64,000 bases of DNA. Source: Leishmania mexicana MHOM/GT/2001/U1103 (taxonomy: Eukaryota; Euglenozoa; Kinetoplastea; Trypanosomatida; Trypanosomatidae). The stretch is from positions 372,001 to 436,000 of the forward strand of contig NC_018334.1 in NCBI RefSeq assembly GCF_000234665.1, read 5' to 3'. Positions 41,603-50,693 of the stretch are shown piece by piece. The notes under the pieces were generated by a model. It was not told the DNA's origin, searched no databases, and saw only the letters and a program-made list of their open reading frames with translations. Within the stretch, counting starts at the first letter, position 1. Every line of letters begins with the position of its first letter. The translations under genes were made by a program, and so were the position numbers.

Positions 41603-42361
41603 TACTGCAAGCAAGCACTCGCAGTTCAGCGACTAGCGCTAAACAGATGGCAAAACCAAAAAAAAAAACAAATGACGGGAGTCGAGGGGATGCATGGGCA
41701 TGCAGCAGCCGTTCCAGCGCTGCAACAGAAACACGCGCTTTGGCGCACTGTTCCGCACGCGCACGGCAGCTTTCGTCAAAAACGCACCTCCCTCACCGCT
41801 GTGAATCTTGACTTCTGCCCTGATGACGGTAGAGCGGGCTACGCCAGGGGTGTGTCATTAAGGATCCCGTAGACCACTCTGTGGGGGGACGCCAGGCAGC
41901 CTGCGACCTGGCCTTGGGTGCTGGCTGCGGACAGCGGGTGCGGCGGACAGGGCTGCGCTGGCGCTGCGCCGGTGACGCTGGCGGTCGTGGCTGCGTCGCG
42001 CCTGTGGTGCAGCGCGCATTCGGAGGAGGTGTGAGGGAGGACGAGGGGAGCCCGCTAGGCGCGTGGCCCGGCTCGACGGCAGGTCCGGTCGTGCTGGACG
42101 GCGAGGGCACAGCCGTGTGCCTGCAAAGGTAGGCGAGTTGTGGATGTTTGTGCATGTTTATCGACATTGTAGAGGTGCAATGAAAGCTTCAAAGAATGCG
42201 AAAGAATGCTAGTCTCAGCACAGTCTAGCGAGGAGCACGTTGTCAGGAGACATGCTTACGGTATACGCGTGTGCTCAAGTGCCCGTGATGAAAGTTTAAC
42301 TTACTCCCGTGCCCCTTTACGTTTTTTTGTGTGTGCGGGTGTGGGCTCTGCTCGTTGTCAC
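41603..42361. other. Intergenic stretch holding the antisense SIDER copy E
   Basis: Apart from SIDER copy E (about 41840-42140), nothing gene-like is seen. It includes the 5' flank of the SET gene and distal 3' sequence of the biotin ligase gene. Confidence 0.6.
41840..42140 (+). mobile_element. SIDER-type retroposon remnant, copy E, antisense to the genes
   Basis: The segment at about 41883-42012 is nearly the exact reverse complement of about 13880-14015 (copy B). Its two ends match the ends of copy F in reverse: GGCACAGCCG with GGTAGGCGAG at the high-coordinate end, and the GACGCC block at the low end. The element is therefore opposite to the six other copies and to the genes. It lies in the 3' region of the biotin ligase gene. 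At about 300 bp it is shorter than the others. Confidence 0.7.
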
Positions 42362-42571
42362 CTAGCGCCCAAATGAGGAACTCCGAGTAGAGGTGTTTAC
42401 CCACGCTTCCAGAGGACCCTCGATGTCGCTCACGGCAGTGCGCTGCTCCTCGTCCCCAAAGGGAGGGCGCAGCGCTTCAAACGGAATCCAAAGGAAGGCG
42501 GAGCACGCCTTAGCGCCTGTTGTGGGGCTCGAGCGCGTACTTGTGCGTCTGCTGCACCATGTCCGTGGCAT
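42362..42571 (-). CDS. Possible small protein or gene remnant (69 aa)
   Basis: A short open frame beginning MPRTWCSRRT and ending TSTRSSSFGR. It is worth listing because the middle (SAFLWIPFEALRPPFGDEEQ) has balanced, protein-like composition, unlike the surrounding UTR sequence, and because a good polypyrimidine tract ending in CCACAG (42623-42624) lies 52 bases upstream of its ATG. No family is recognised. It could equally be the tail of a decayed gene. Confidence 0.3.
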   Translation of the reverse strand: MPRTWCSRRTSTRSSPTTGAKACSAFLWIPFEALRPPFGDEEQRTAVSDIEGPLEAWVNTSTRSSSFGR

Positions 42572-42791
42572 GGTGTCCTCCTTGCACTATGCAAGCTCTG
42601 GGGGTGCACAGAATGTCTCACGCTGTGGAGGGAAAGCGTGACAGGCACATGAGAGGAGGAACCTCTCTCAACGGGAGTTCACACAGCTGCATCGGTCACA
42701 GACGTCAGAGACACCAACATGCTAACCGTCTCATGAGCTGACAATTTCACTCACCGGTTCCTCGACCCGTCCCCATACCCGCAGCACCTGC

Positions 42792-43583
42792 TCAAAACAG
42801 GTATTCCGCGGACAAGTCCTCCACCGTTCCGTCGGCGTGGCGAACCTTCAAATGGCCCCAGCTATTCAGCGAAACAGCCGTCAGCTCTTCCGGATCGCGG
42901 CCGCCTGGCAACCGCTTGTGCAGCTTCAGGGACTTGTCCATCACCTTGTCGAAACTCTCAATCACCGAGTCACGCGTCCACTCTGGCGAGGTGCACATGT
43001 CGAAGAAGTGGGACCAGATCGACTTCGCGAGGTCCTGAGGAGAACACGACTTCACGCCGAAATCCTCCGCAATGGCGTTGATCATCGTTGACTCGCGGCC
43101 AGCGTCCGTCATCTGCGGTGCCACGGCGATGTTCATACCAATGCCAATGATGAAGTAGTCCCCATCGTTCTCGATTAGGGTGCCGCCGATCTTCTTTTGC
43201 TTGTAGATAATGTCGTTCGGCCACTTGGTCGACACGGCCTTGGCCGCATCCGCAGCAGCCGACGCCTTGGCCAACGCCCCATCCAGATGAAGCACCTCCA
43301 GCACAGCGCGGCGGCACGCAAGACCGCAGACGAGCGGCAACACAGGCACCAGCTCCTCCTTGAGGCATGGTGGTTGGCCCAGCTGAGGTACACCAAAAGT
43401 CATGTAGAGGTTCCCCTTCGGCGAGGTCCAGGTGCGACTGCCTGTGCCACGACCAGCTGTCTGCTCGGCCGCGACGACAGCAAACGCCTTCCCATCAGCG
43501 GTCGCACTCATCGTGCGGGCCACATCCATCGTGGAGGTCACCTCCTCGAGAAAGTGGATGTTGGGTGGAAAGTGAGCGGGCAT
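42792..43583 (-). CDS. Biotin--protein ligase (biotin-[acetyl-CoA carboxylase] ligase)
   Basis: The enzyme activates biotin with ATP and attaches it to a lysine of biotin-dependent carboxylases. The 263-residue protein has the catalytic motif GRGTGSRTW (44-52) followed by SPKGNLYMT (54-62), then KWPNDI (120-125), the catalytic-lysine region KKIGGTLIE (130-138) and GIGMN (147-151). These form the BPL/LplA catalytic fold. A short C-terminal domain (about 212-263) ends in SAEYLF. The BirA-type DNA-binding domain is absent, as expected for a eukaryotic ligase, and length is near the minimal form. The start is the first ATG. The frame stays open for about 57 codons upstream without another ATG, so translation from a non-AUG codon is possible but unlikely. 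In trypanosomatids the main targets would be acetyl-CoA carboxylase and mitochondrial carboxylases. Confidence 0.93.
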   Translation of the reverse strand: MPAHFPPNIHFLEEVTSTMDVARTMSATADGKAFAVVAAEQTAGRGTGSRTWTSPKGNLYMTFGVPQLGQPPCLKEELVPVLPLVCGLACRRAVLEVLHLDGALAKASAAADAAKAVSTKWPNDIIYKQKKIGGTLIENDGDYFIIGIGMNIAVAPQMTDAGRESTMINAIAEDFGVKSCSPQDLAKSIWSHFFDMCTSPEWTRDSVIESFDKVMDKSLKLHKRLPGGRDPEELTAVSLNSWGHLKVRHADGTVEDLSAEYLF

Positions 43584-44708
43584 GGTCGTAGGTGGTGCCA
43601 CGTGTATGTCGTCGTTCTCCTTGCTGTCGATAAGGGTGTTGAGCCCGTGCGCTTTTTGTTTCGCTTTTTTCGCCACTTCTCGTGCAAGCAAGCACTCTTC
43701 GCCGTGCGATAATAGATTCGCGTGTGAAGTGGGCGGAGATACGAAACGATGGATGTGTGCAAGCCTGCCCTGCTACGCGGGCAAGAGATTGCTGTGAGGA
43801 GGCACAAATGTGGCCACTCCCCAGAGTGGAGCGAGCGAGAGAAGAAGCAGCACGCGGTGAAGGCAGTTGCTCGCGGGTTAAGAGAGGGCAGCGTGCGTAG
43901 GAGAAGAGGTGGTGGAGGGGGACAGTACACAGGGAATATCCATCTTGAGTGCATGTAACACCGTGCACGGTTTGGTTAGCGATCAACGGTATACAGGAAT
44001 AAACAATAACGAAGCCCTGTATGCACCATTTGCTGCGATGACTCCCCACTGATGGTGGTGGCAGTGGTCGTCGTGGGCAGCTGGGACGGTGGCTGCTGTG
44101 AAGGACGTGCGCCGATGAGTGAGGGAGTCCCGTCGAGAATACCGCGGGGGCGACAAATCGCACTTCGCTGTTGCTGCTACCCTTCTTCTTTCTATACACT
44201 TATTCCCATCACCGTCCCACACATGCACCGCAGTCCTACCCAGGGGACATGCACCACGCATACGGAGAGGTTGTGCCGGGATCAAGGAGAGCACACAAGA
44301 GAAACCGGACGAAACCAAAGCAAGCCCTTAACGCTCCGACTGTATTTCGAGAAGACATTCTGCGGCATGATCACGTGGGAGGGGGAGAGGGGGGAGGTCA
44401 GCAAGTAGACCAACGGCATCACCTCATGCACTGAGCTTATCCTCGACCACACGCACGCACTACCTCTGCGTTCACCACACACACAGCACAGATCTGCCGC
44501 CGCCCTGGCACCTGCTTTCGAGCAGACGATGCAGGTGAGCAGAAGAAAGAGAGACAGAGAGAGGGCCCTCATCGACATGATATGTGAAGCAATGTGCACA
44601 CACATCTCAAGCGAAAACGCCCCTCACGCCTTGCAGCACCGCCACCAACTCCAATGCCGGAAGACTCAGCCCCCCCCCCGGCCCCTATCACGCCGACATG
44701 CACACAGC
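43584..44708. other. Intergenic: biotin ligase 5' flank and nucleoporin 3'UTR
   Basis: No gene is seen in 1.1 kb. The minus strand carries CT-rich tracts at about 43820-43925 that could serve trans-splicing of the biotin ligase gene. The rest is ordinary UTR-like sequence. Confidence 0.6.
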
Positions 44709-47624
44709 TCAGTAGCGCCTGGGCGCCTTCTTGCGAGAGCTGCTCGAGCCTAGAATGCTAGTCCCCTGTGACGACCCACCCATCGCAGCAGCACCGCCAC
44801 CACCGCCGCCAAATGCCGGAGAGGCCCCGAGCGGCTTCGAGAACGCTGGCGGAGCAGCTCCAAAGGCGCTGCGAGAAGGCCCACTTCCGCCTGCCGGGCT
44901 GCTGCCAAACACGGGTACCGGCCCACCTGCAGGCACCGCTCCGAATGGCCCACCACCAACGGCAGCAGGGCCACCGCCGCCGGAGCCAAAGAGGGAGTTG
45001 CCGGTGTTGCTGTTGCTTGCGTTAGACCCAAACGCCGCGGACGCCGCGCTGCCATTCATCGGATTGCTGCTCAAACCTCCGCCGCTGCCTCCGAAGATGG
45101 AGCTGGAACCACCGGTACCGGGGGTGTTGCTAGCCCCAGAAAAAGCGTTGGTAGACCCGGCGCTCGGACCTGCCGACGCGCCAAAGGCATTGGTGTTGGT
45201 GTTGGCAGTGAAACCGCCCCCGCCGAATGTGGTGCCGGCCGGCTTCGGTGGGTTCATGTTCGCCCCCTGCGCCCAAGTCGTGCCCTGTTCGCCAGTGGCC
45301 GGTGCACCGCCAAAGTTGAAACCGCCCGATGGAGCGCCGTTCGGGCGCCCTCCAAAACTCGGGGGAGCCGAGGCGGAGGTAGTCGGCGCGCCGCCGCCAC
45401 CGTTGAACGGGCCACTGAACAGGGTGGATGCCGAAGCGGCGGTCGAGGATGGAAAGGCACCGGTGGAGGGAAAGGCGCTGCTGCTAAATGCACCAGTGCC
45501 GCCACCAGTCGTGTTGCCGGTGTTGCTGCTGCCAAACGACGTGCTACCGTTGTTGCCACCGCCGTCAGCGGTGCTAATTCCGAAGGCAGAAGCAGTTGCG
45601 CTGCCTGAGGAGCCGGATGCCGTTGCGGTTGATGACACTGAGGAGACACCAGCCGCGCTGGCGAATGGCGCGGGGGACACATTCGGCCCTTGGGTTTGGG
45701 ATGTGCCGAAGGAAAAAGGCCCTGCAGGTGCTGCTTGTGCGCCTGTTGATGGTGTGGCGGATGCAGGAAAAGAAACACCACCGAATCCGCTACTGCTGCT
45801 GCCGCCACTATTGTTACCACCGCTCCCCGGTGCACGCGCACCAGGGTTACCCATGTCAAAAGATGAGGAGGTGGTGGTCGTCGGTGCCGATGCTGCAGAG
45901 GTGCCTCCGTTCGCCGGTGGTGGCGCCTGCTGAGACGTCACTGTACCGCCAAACGGTGGCGGCTTCGGGTTCGACGAATCGACCGCCGTAGGCATAAAAG
46001 GATTTCCGCCTGCTGCCGCAGAAGTCGAAGTTGCCCCGCCACTTGTGAACGAGAACGGCGATGCGCTCGACGTGTCAGACGATGCAGCGGCTACTTTGAA
46101 ACCGTTTGTCAGCGCGCTGCTGCCCTGCGTCGGTGGTGTCGCCGGCTTTGCTAGGAACGAGAAACTGGTGGATGCTGTGCCAGATGGCGCCGGCGCAGTA
46201 GCAGCACCCTGCAACGCGCCTGTGACACCACCGCCAAACATCGGCGGCTTGACCTCCCCGGTACTCGGCGCTGCACTCACGGCTGCAGGGAGACTGCTGC
46301 TCGCCCCACCGAATGCGCTCGTGCTTGGTGAGGTTGCCGGCTTGTCGGATGAGGCATCCTGCGGCTTCGTGGCGGCGACTGCATTTGTGTTCGCGGAGAC
46401 ACCAAACGAAAACGGGTTGGTCGAGCTGCTCGTGCCGGCTGACGGGGAGGAAAAGGGGTTTTCAAAAGTCGGCGCCGTGGTGGACGTCGACGCATTCGAA
46501 GTGTTGATGGTTTCGGCCGCTGTGTTCGCGACGCCTGTAGCGGCAGCCTTCTCTCCCGGCTTCACGCCAAACGAGCTGGCGCCAAATCCCCCCAGCGCCG
46601 TCGTCGAGGTACTCGAGCCGAAGCCGGTGCCGGCGGTTGATGCCGAAGGAGATGGGTGAGACGAAGGGGACGCGTTGGCAGAAAGCGCTGCCGCCGAGGG
46701 AAAGCTGGAGGGGAAGCCACCACAGGCGTTACCGCCAGGCTTGAACCCCGTTGACGATGAACACGGCTGCGCTGGCGGCGCCGGCGAGACGGGGGTGGAT
46801 GAAGGGGAGGGGGCGGCTGCAACGGACGACGGCGACGGACGGGACAGTACACCTTCCAGTCGGCCCTCCAGCTTGGCCAAGTCTGCTCGGCACGCCACGA
46901 TGCTATCGCGGCATGATTTGAACTCCGCTGCGTTCGACATTTTCAATGCCCTCAGCTCCTGCTCCAGCCGTGACACCTCTTCCGCTCGTGCACTTATTGT
47001 GTCCGACATCTTGCTGTAGATTGAGTCGTACTTCTCGCCCACACTGACGTTCATCTTCTCCAGCTTCGTCGACAGCTCCGTCACCTGCGCCTGAAAGCGG
47101 GCGTCCATGTCATCAAGACGACTTGTCAGCATGGAAATGAGCTGCTGCTGCTGCCGCTCCAGGTCCCGCGCCTCGCTAAACTCGCGGCTTAGCTGAGCTC
47201 GATTCGACTCCAGCCGACGGCGCGGTCCGCCACGGCGCTGTAGCTCGGCGTCGTTGCCATTGGTGCCCACGTTGGTCTCGGAATTCGTCGCTTCCTCCTC
47301 TTTAATCACCGTGACGCGGCTGCTGGACGAAGTCGGGCGACGAGACTGTCCGACCAAGGCCCGTCGCTGTGCTTCGAGGTCCTCATTCAGCTCATACGAC
47401 ATCTCACGCGGTCTGCGCCGACTGCACACATCGGTTGGCGCAACGGCGGAGTTAGGCCACGACGACAGATCGGAAAGGTTGCTGCCATTGCCATCATATG
47501 CATGCGTAGATCGTCGCGGAAGCGGCGCTCGCGGGCGGATACCGACAACGAAGGCATCCGTGGGGATCGGCGTCTCATACCCCAAAAAATCCTCCAAATC
47601 GATGGAAAGCTGACTGCGCGACAT
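44709..47624 (-). CDS. FG-repeat nucleoporin with N-terminal coiled coil (971 aa)
   Basis: The start is MSRSQLSIDL. Residues 1-140 are mostly disordered with a short acidic patch (KEEEAT, about 108-113). A coiled coil covers about 140-260 (heptad-rich, including LISMLTSRLDDMDARFQAQV). From about 270 to the end the protein is Ser/Gly/Thr/Ala/Pro-rich with several dozen FG dipeptides in FxFG (PFSFG), GFG, SFG and FGG contexts, and it ends in a basic tail (SSRKKAPRRY). This is the composition of phenylalanine-glycine nucleoporins, which fill the central channel of the nuclear pore and bind transport receptors. The coiled coil would anchor it to the pore scaffold. I cannot say which trypanosome FG-Nup it corresponds to. 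A splice-acceptor-like site lies at 47689-47690, 65 bases upstream of the ATG. Confidence 0.9.
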   Translation of the reverse strand: MSRSQLSIDLEDFLGYETPIPTDAFVVGIRPRAPLPRRSTHAYDGNGSNLSDLSSWPNSAVAPTDVCSRRRPREMSYELNEDLEAQRRALVGQSRRPTSSSSRVTVIKEEEATNSETNVGTNGNDAELQRRGGPRRRLESNRAQLSREFSEARDLERQQQQLISMLTSRLDDMDARFQAQVTELSTKLEKMNVSVGEKYDSIYSKMSDTISARAEEVSRLEQELRALKMSNAAEFKSCRDSIVACRADLAKLEGRLEGVLSRPSPSSVAAAPSPSSTPVSPAPPAQPCSSSTGFKPGGNACGGFPSSFPSAAALSANASPSSHPSPSASTAGTGFGSSTSTTALGGFGASSFGVKPGEKAAATGVANTAAETINTSNASTSTTAPTFENPFSSPSAGTSSSTNPFSFGVSANTNAVAATKPQDASSDKPATSPSTSAFGGASSSLPAAVSAAPSTGEVKPPMFGGGVTGALQGAATAPAPSGTASTSFSFLAKPATPPTQGSSALTNGFKVAAASSDTSSASPFSFTSGGATSTSAAAGGNPFMPTAVDSSNPKPPPFGGTVTSQQAPPPANGGTSAASAPTTTTSSSFDMGNPGARAPGSGGNNSGGSSSSGFGGVSFPASATPSTGAQAAPAGPFSFGTSQTQGPNVSPAPFASAAGVSSVSSTATASGSSGSATASAFGISTADGGGNNGSTSFGSSNTGNTTGGGTGAFSSSAFPSTGAFPSSTAASASTLFSGPFNGGGGAPTTSASAPPSFGGRPNGAPSGGFNFGGAPATGEQGTTWAQGANMNPPKPAGTTFGGGGFTANTNTNAFGASAGPSAGSTNAFSGASNTPGTGGSSSIFGGSGGGLSSNPMNGSAASAAFGSNASNSNTGNSLFGSGGGGPAAVGGGPFGAVPAGGPVPVFGSSPAGGSGPSRSAFGAAPPAFSKPLGASPAFGGGGGGAAAMGGSSQGTSILGSSSSRKKAPRRY

Positions 47625-47688
47625 GGCGCCTCTGCTCTCTCTCTCTCGTCTGCGAGGGTGTCTGCGAAGGGTGGGTGGATGTGTGCTA

Positions 47689-47745
47689 CTGGCCGAGCCG
47701 CGTTGGTGAGTGGGCCGGTGCGGCGAGAGAAAGAGGGCGAGAGAC
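47689..47745 (-). promoter_or_regulatory. Probable spliced-leader acceptor region of the nucleoporin gene
   Basis: On the minus strand a pyrimidine-rich tract (about 47724-47745) is followed by an AG at 47689-47690. That is 65 bases upstream of the chosen ATG (47624) and downstream of the open-frame extension to 47762. Confidence 0.5.
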
Positions 47746-49884
47746 AAGTGTATGCGCGCCAAATGAAGTCGATCGTCCCCTCACGGAATAATGCACGACA
47801 ACGTCAGTTCAGTGGCCCGGCAGCACAAGAGGTAGACCCACCAAAAGGAAAAGGATAGCGCAGTGCCCCACACGCTGTATCCGTGAAAGCAACGCGAGCT
47901 ACTTGCGGACGAGCACCGCACAAAGAGAGGTGCAGAGGGAGAGAAGCAACGATGTGTGTCGCAGTGTGCGCGAGGGGCGTGTGAGTGTGCGTGGGGGGAG
48001 AGGGGAGGGAGGAGGGGGAGGCGCGATGTATTCCAATAAGAAGTGAGGTGGAGAGAGAGAGCTCATCGGACACGTTCGCTCCTGCAGCTGCTGCGGGGGT
48101 GAACGAGTGCGCGCAACGCACGTGCGCCTAACGCATGGATGTTGTCACCCTGCTTCCGCTGGAGCAGTTTCTCTGGAAATCATCTGTCAGAGGCATCTCT
48201 CGATGTACTCGAAGCTGACTTCCTCGTCAGCACATGGACAGTTAGCGTCGTACGCAAGGCTGCGGTGGTGAGCAGTGACACTGCTCATCTTCTGCGCGAG
48301 CACGCAACAGTATGCCGTGCCAGCGGAAGATGCGCCTGTGTGCGATACAACGCGAAAAAAAAAACGCACGCCACCGGCGCGTTGTGGCATCTCATGTGCT
48401 GTCATTTATTTTTTTCCTTCATTGACCCTCGATCAAGCTAAGCATGTTTTACCGTTACCGCCGTACACCTCGACACCATCGCATGAAGGAAGCGAGAGGG
48501 ACAACACCGGCGAGCCCACGCACAACCTACTCTTCCTCTTCCCCCGCCGGTGTTCAGAGCCGCAACAAAAAAAAAAAACGCAACAGCGAAGCCCAGCAAT
48601 GAGGAAGGACGAGAGGCTGCGGTGGGGGCGGGGCCGATGAGTCCGGCGGTGCATACGGCCTTCCTCGTGTCTGCTTGCGCGCGTTCGGCTTCCCACTACA
48701 ACGAGAGCGACAACCGGCTGGAGGTGGCAGACAACACAAGAAGGAGATCAAAATGATCCTACATTAGTCTCTGGCAGCGCTCTGCCTTCCATTTTCTTTT
48801 CTTCTGTGCGCGGCGGCAGGCGGAGGTCTCGAGAGAGGCGCTTGTGGCTGGAAGAGAACACGAGACAAGCGACGCCGAACAGCAAAGCCCACGGAGGGAG
48901 AGTGTGTGCGTGAGAGAGGGAGAGAGACAGAGTAATTTATAGAATCAAGTAACAAACAACCAAAACAACAAAAAAAACTCATATCACCTGCTTTCACGCA
49001 CAAGAGTTTGACGTGTGCTGCCGGACGGTGAACGGGAGAACCTCAGGCTCTCACGGCCTGGTACTGCAAGAGGCCATTTTCGAGGGTGGGAAGGAGACGG
49101 GCTCTCGGGCGCCGCCACACCTGATCGGCGACGATTTGACCCATTACGCCGGCACGCCAGCAGGGACTCTTGAAAATCACGCAGAGACACCGCGTGAGAG
49201 AGAATGGGCGGCGCAGATCGGAAGAGAAGAAGCAAGATAACAATTAAAAAAAAATCAGAAGAGGAGAGGAGAGGCAGATAGGCCGCACATCACGCAGAGA
49301 ACGCGTGAGGCTACAGCATCCGTGCGCGCTCACGGTTTGCCCCCCTCCCCCATCCCACGTCATTCTATCCTCCCTCTTTTGGGACAGAAACGGGTGCACC
49401 GGAGGCGCAGCCCTCAGCGGCTGAGGCCGTGAGGGGTCGACAGGACACCTGAGACCGGATAAGATGTTTTATTGAGAGACGCAGAAGTGGCGTCACGAGT
49501 GGTATATGGCGGAATCAGGCGCGAGGAGGGCACCCTACGCCTCCACCTCCATCGGACATATCTTCACAGAGGCACGAATGAAAGAAAAAGAAACGTTCGC
49601 TTGCTGCCGTACAGAGACACGCGCATGCGTACACTCTCATAAAGCCGAACGTGCAAGGCAAGAACAGTCCATGACAGTCAGCGAGTCCAACAAGTCCGCT
49701 GCGAGAGAGTGAGGGTTAGGCCAGTGTAAACTCTGCATAAGTCTCTCTTCTCGCCTGCTCTCGATATTGCGACACAGTCTCTTCGACCTCCCGGGACACG
49801 GTGACGGTGCCACAGCAAAGACGAACTCGCTTCGTCAACGTGTCCACTACAGCATGAGCAAGTCAACAGATACACGCATACGAC

Positions 49885-50280
49885 CAAAGCTCACCTACCT
49901 GTGCTGCACGGCGGCTGTGCCAAGCAACCGGCACAGCCAGCTCCGCTCGCCGTCGCGCAATCAAGCGCAACCCCAGTGCGTGCAGCGCAGCCCAGGTCCG
50001 CGATTACGCTCGGCATCACCGCAACGCAGCAGAGGCGGACGAGCCGTCCGTGCACGCGCATATTCGTTGCATCGTCGACGCGATGCGTAGCGAGCTGGCA
50101 CACAGCTGATCACCATCACCACGAGCCTGTCCAGCACAACCCTGTCCGCCCACACCAGCAGTCCGCAACCGACACCACCCAGGGGCAGGCTGTAGGCTGC
50201 TTGGCTTCCCCGCAGAGGTGGTATTAGTGGGCCCTTGACGCCACGCGCTGCGCTGGCCGGCATCCTCAGGGGCTCTGAAA
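49885..50280 (-). mobile_element. SIDER-type retroposon remnant, copy F
   Basis: The minus-strand 5' signature is well kept: CCTGAGGATGCCGGCCAGC at the high-coordinate end, then GGGGAAGCCAAGCAGCC. The low-coordinate end (CACCTACCTGTGCTGCACGG) matches the end of copy E in reverse. It is sense to the genes and lies about 0.4 kb beyond the stop codon of the 644-aa gene, in its 3'UTR. Confidence 0.7.
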
Positions 50281-50693
50281 AAAAAGCGAGCCGAAAGCTC
50301 GCGACACCGGAAGGAGCGCCGTGAAAGGCGGGACGACGACGACAGCATGGACGGACAGGAGCGCACGGAAGAGACGGCAGCGGACGACACGGCGGGTAGA
50401 GAGAAGGAGGCGGAGAATTAAAGACGAAATCGCAGTCCTGCAAGAGATGCGAAGGAAAATGGAAGCACACTCGATCGGCGCGGAATGCAACACGCACACA
50501 GGCTTGCATTCGAAAGTAAGTCCGCAACGGTGTAGGGGGATGGAGAGCCGACTTTGGTGTCAATCAGCGACTGCAGCACGGCTCATCAGGCAGAGGCAAG
50601 GAGTGGGCATGAGCCAATCAAGCGTCCCTTATATCGTGCAAGAGGGAATGTTCACTTCTCTTGCACGGCGTGCCGAATCATCGATCTGCCTGG

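Larger units (their letters stand above)
47625..50693. other. Gene-free stretch holding SIDER copy F
   Basis: About 3.1 kb without a gene: nucleoporin 5' flank, then 3' sequence of the 644-aa gene with SIDER copy F (about 49885-50280). Open frames are short and inconsistent. Confidence 0.6.

Noticed and set aside
44731..45933. 400-residue plus-strand open frame rich in Pro, Leu and Ala
   Set aside because: Exact antisense of the FG-repeat region of the nucleoporin.
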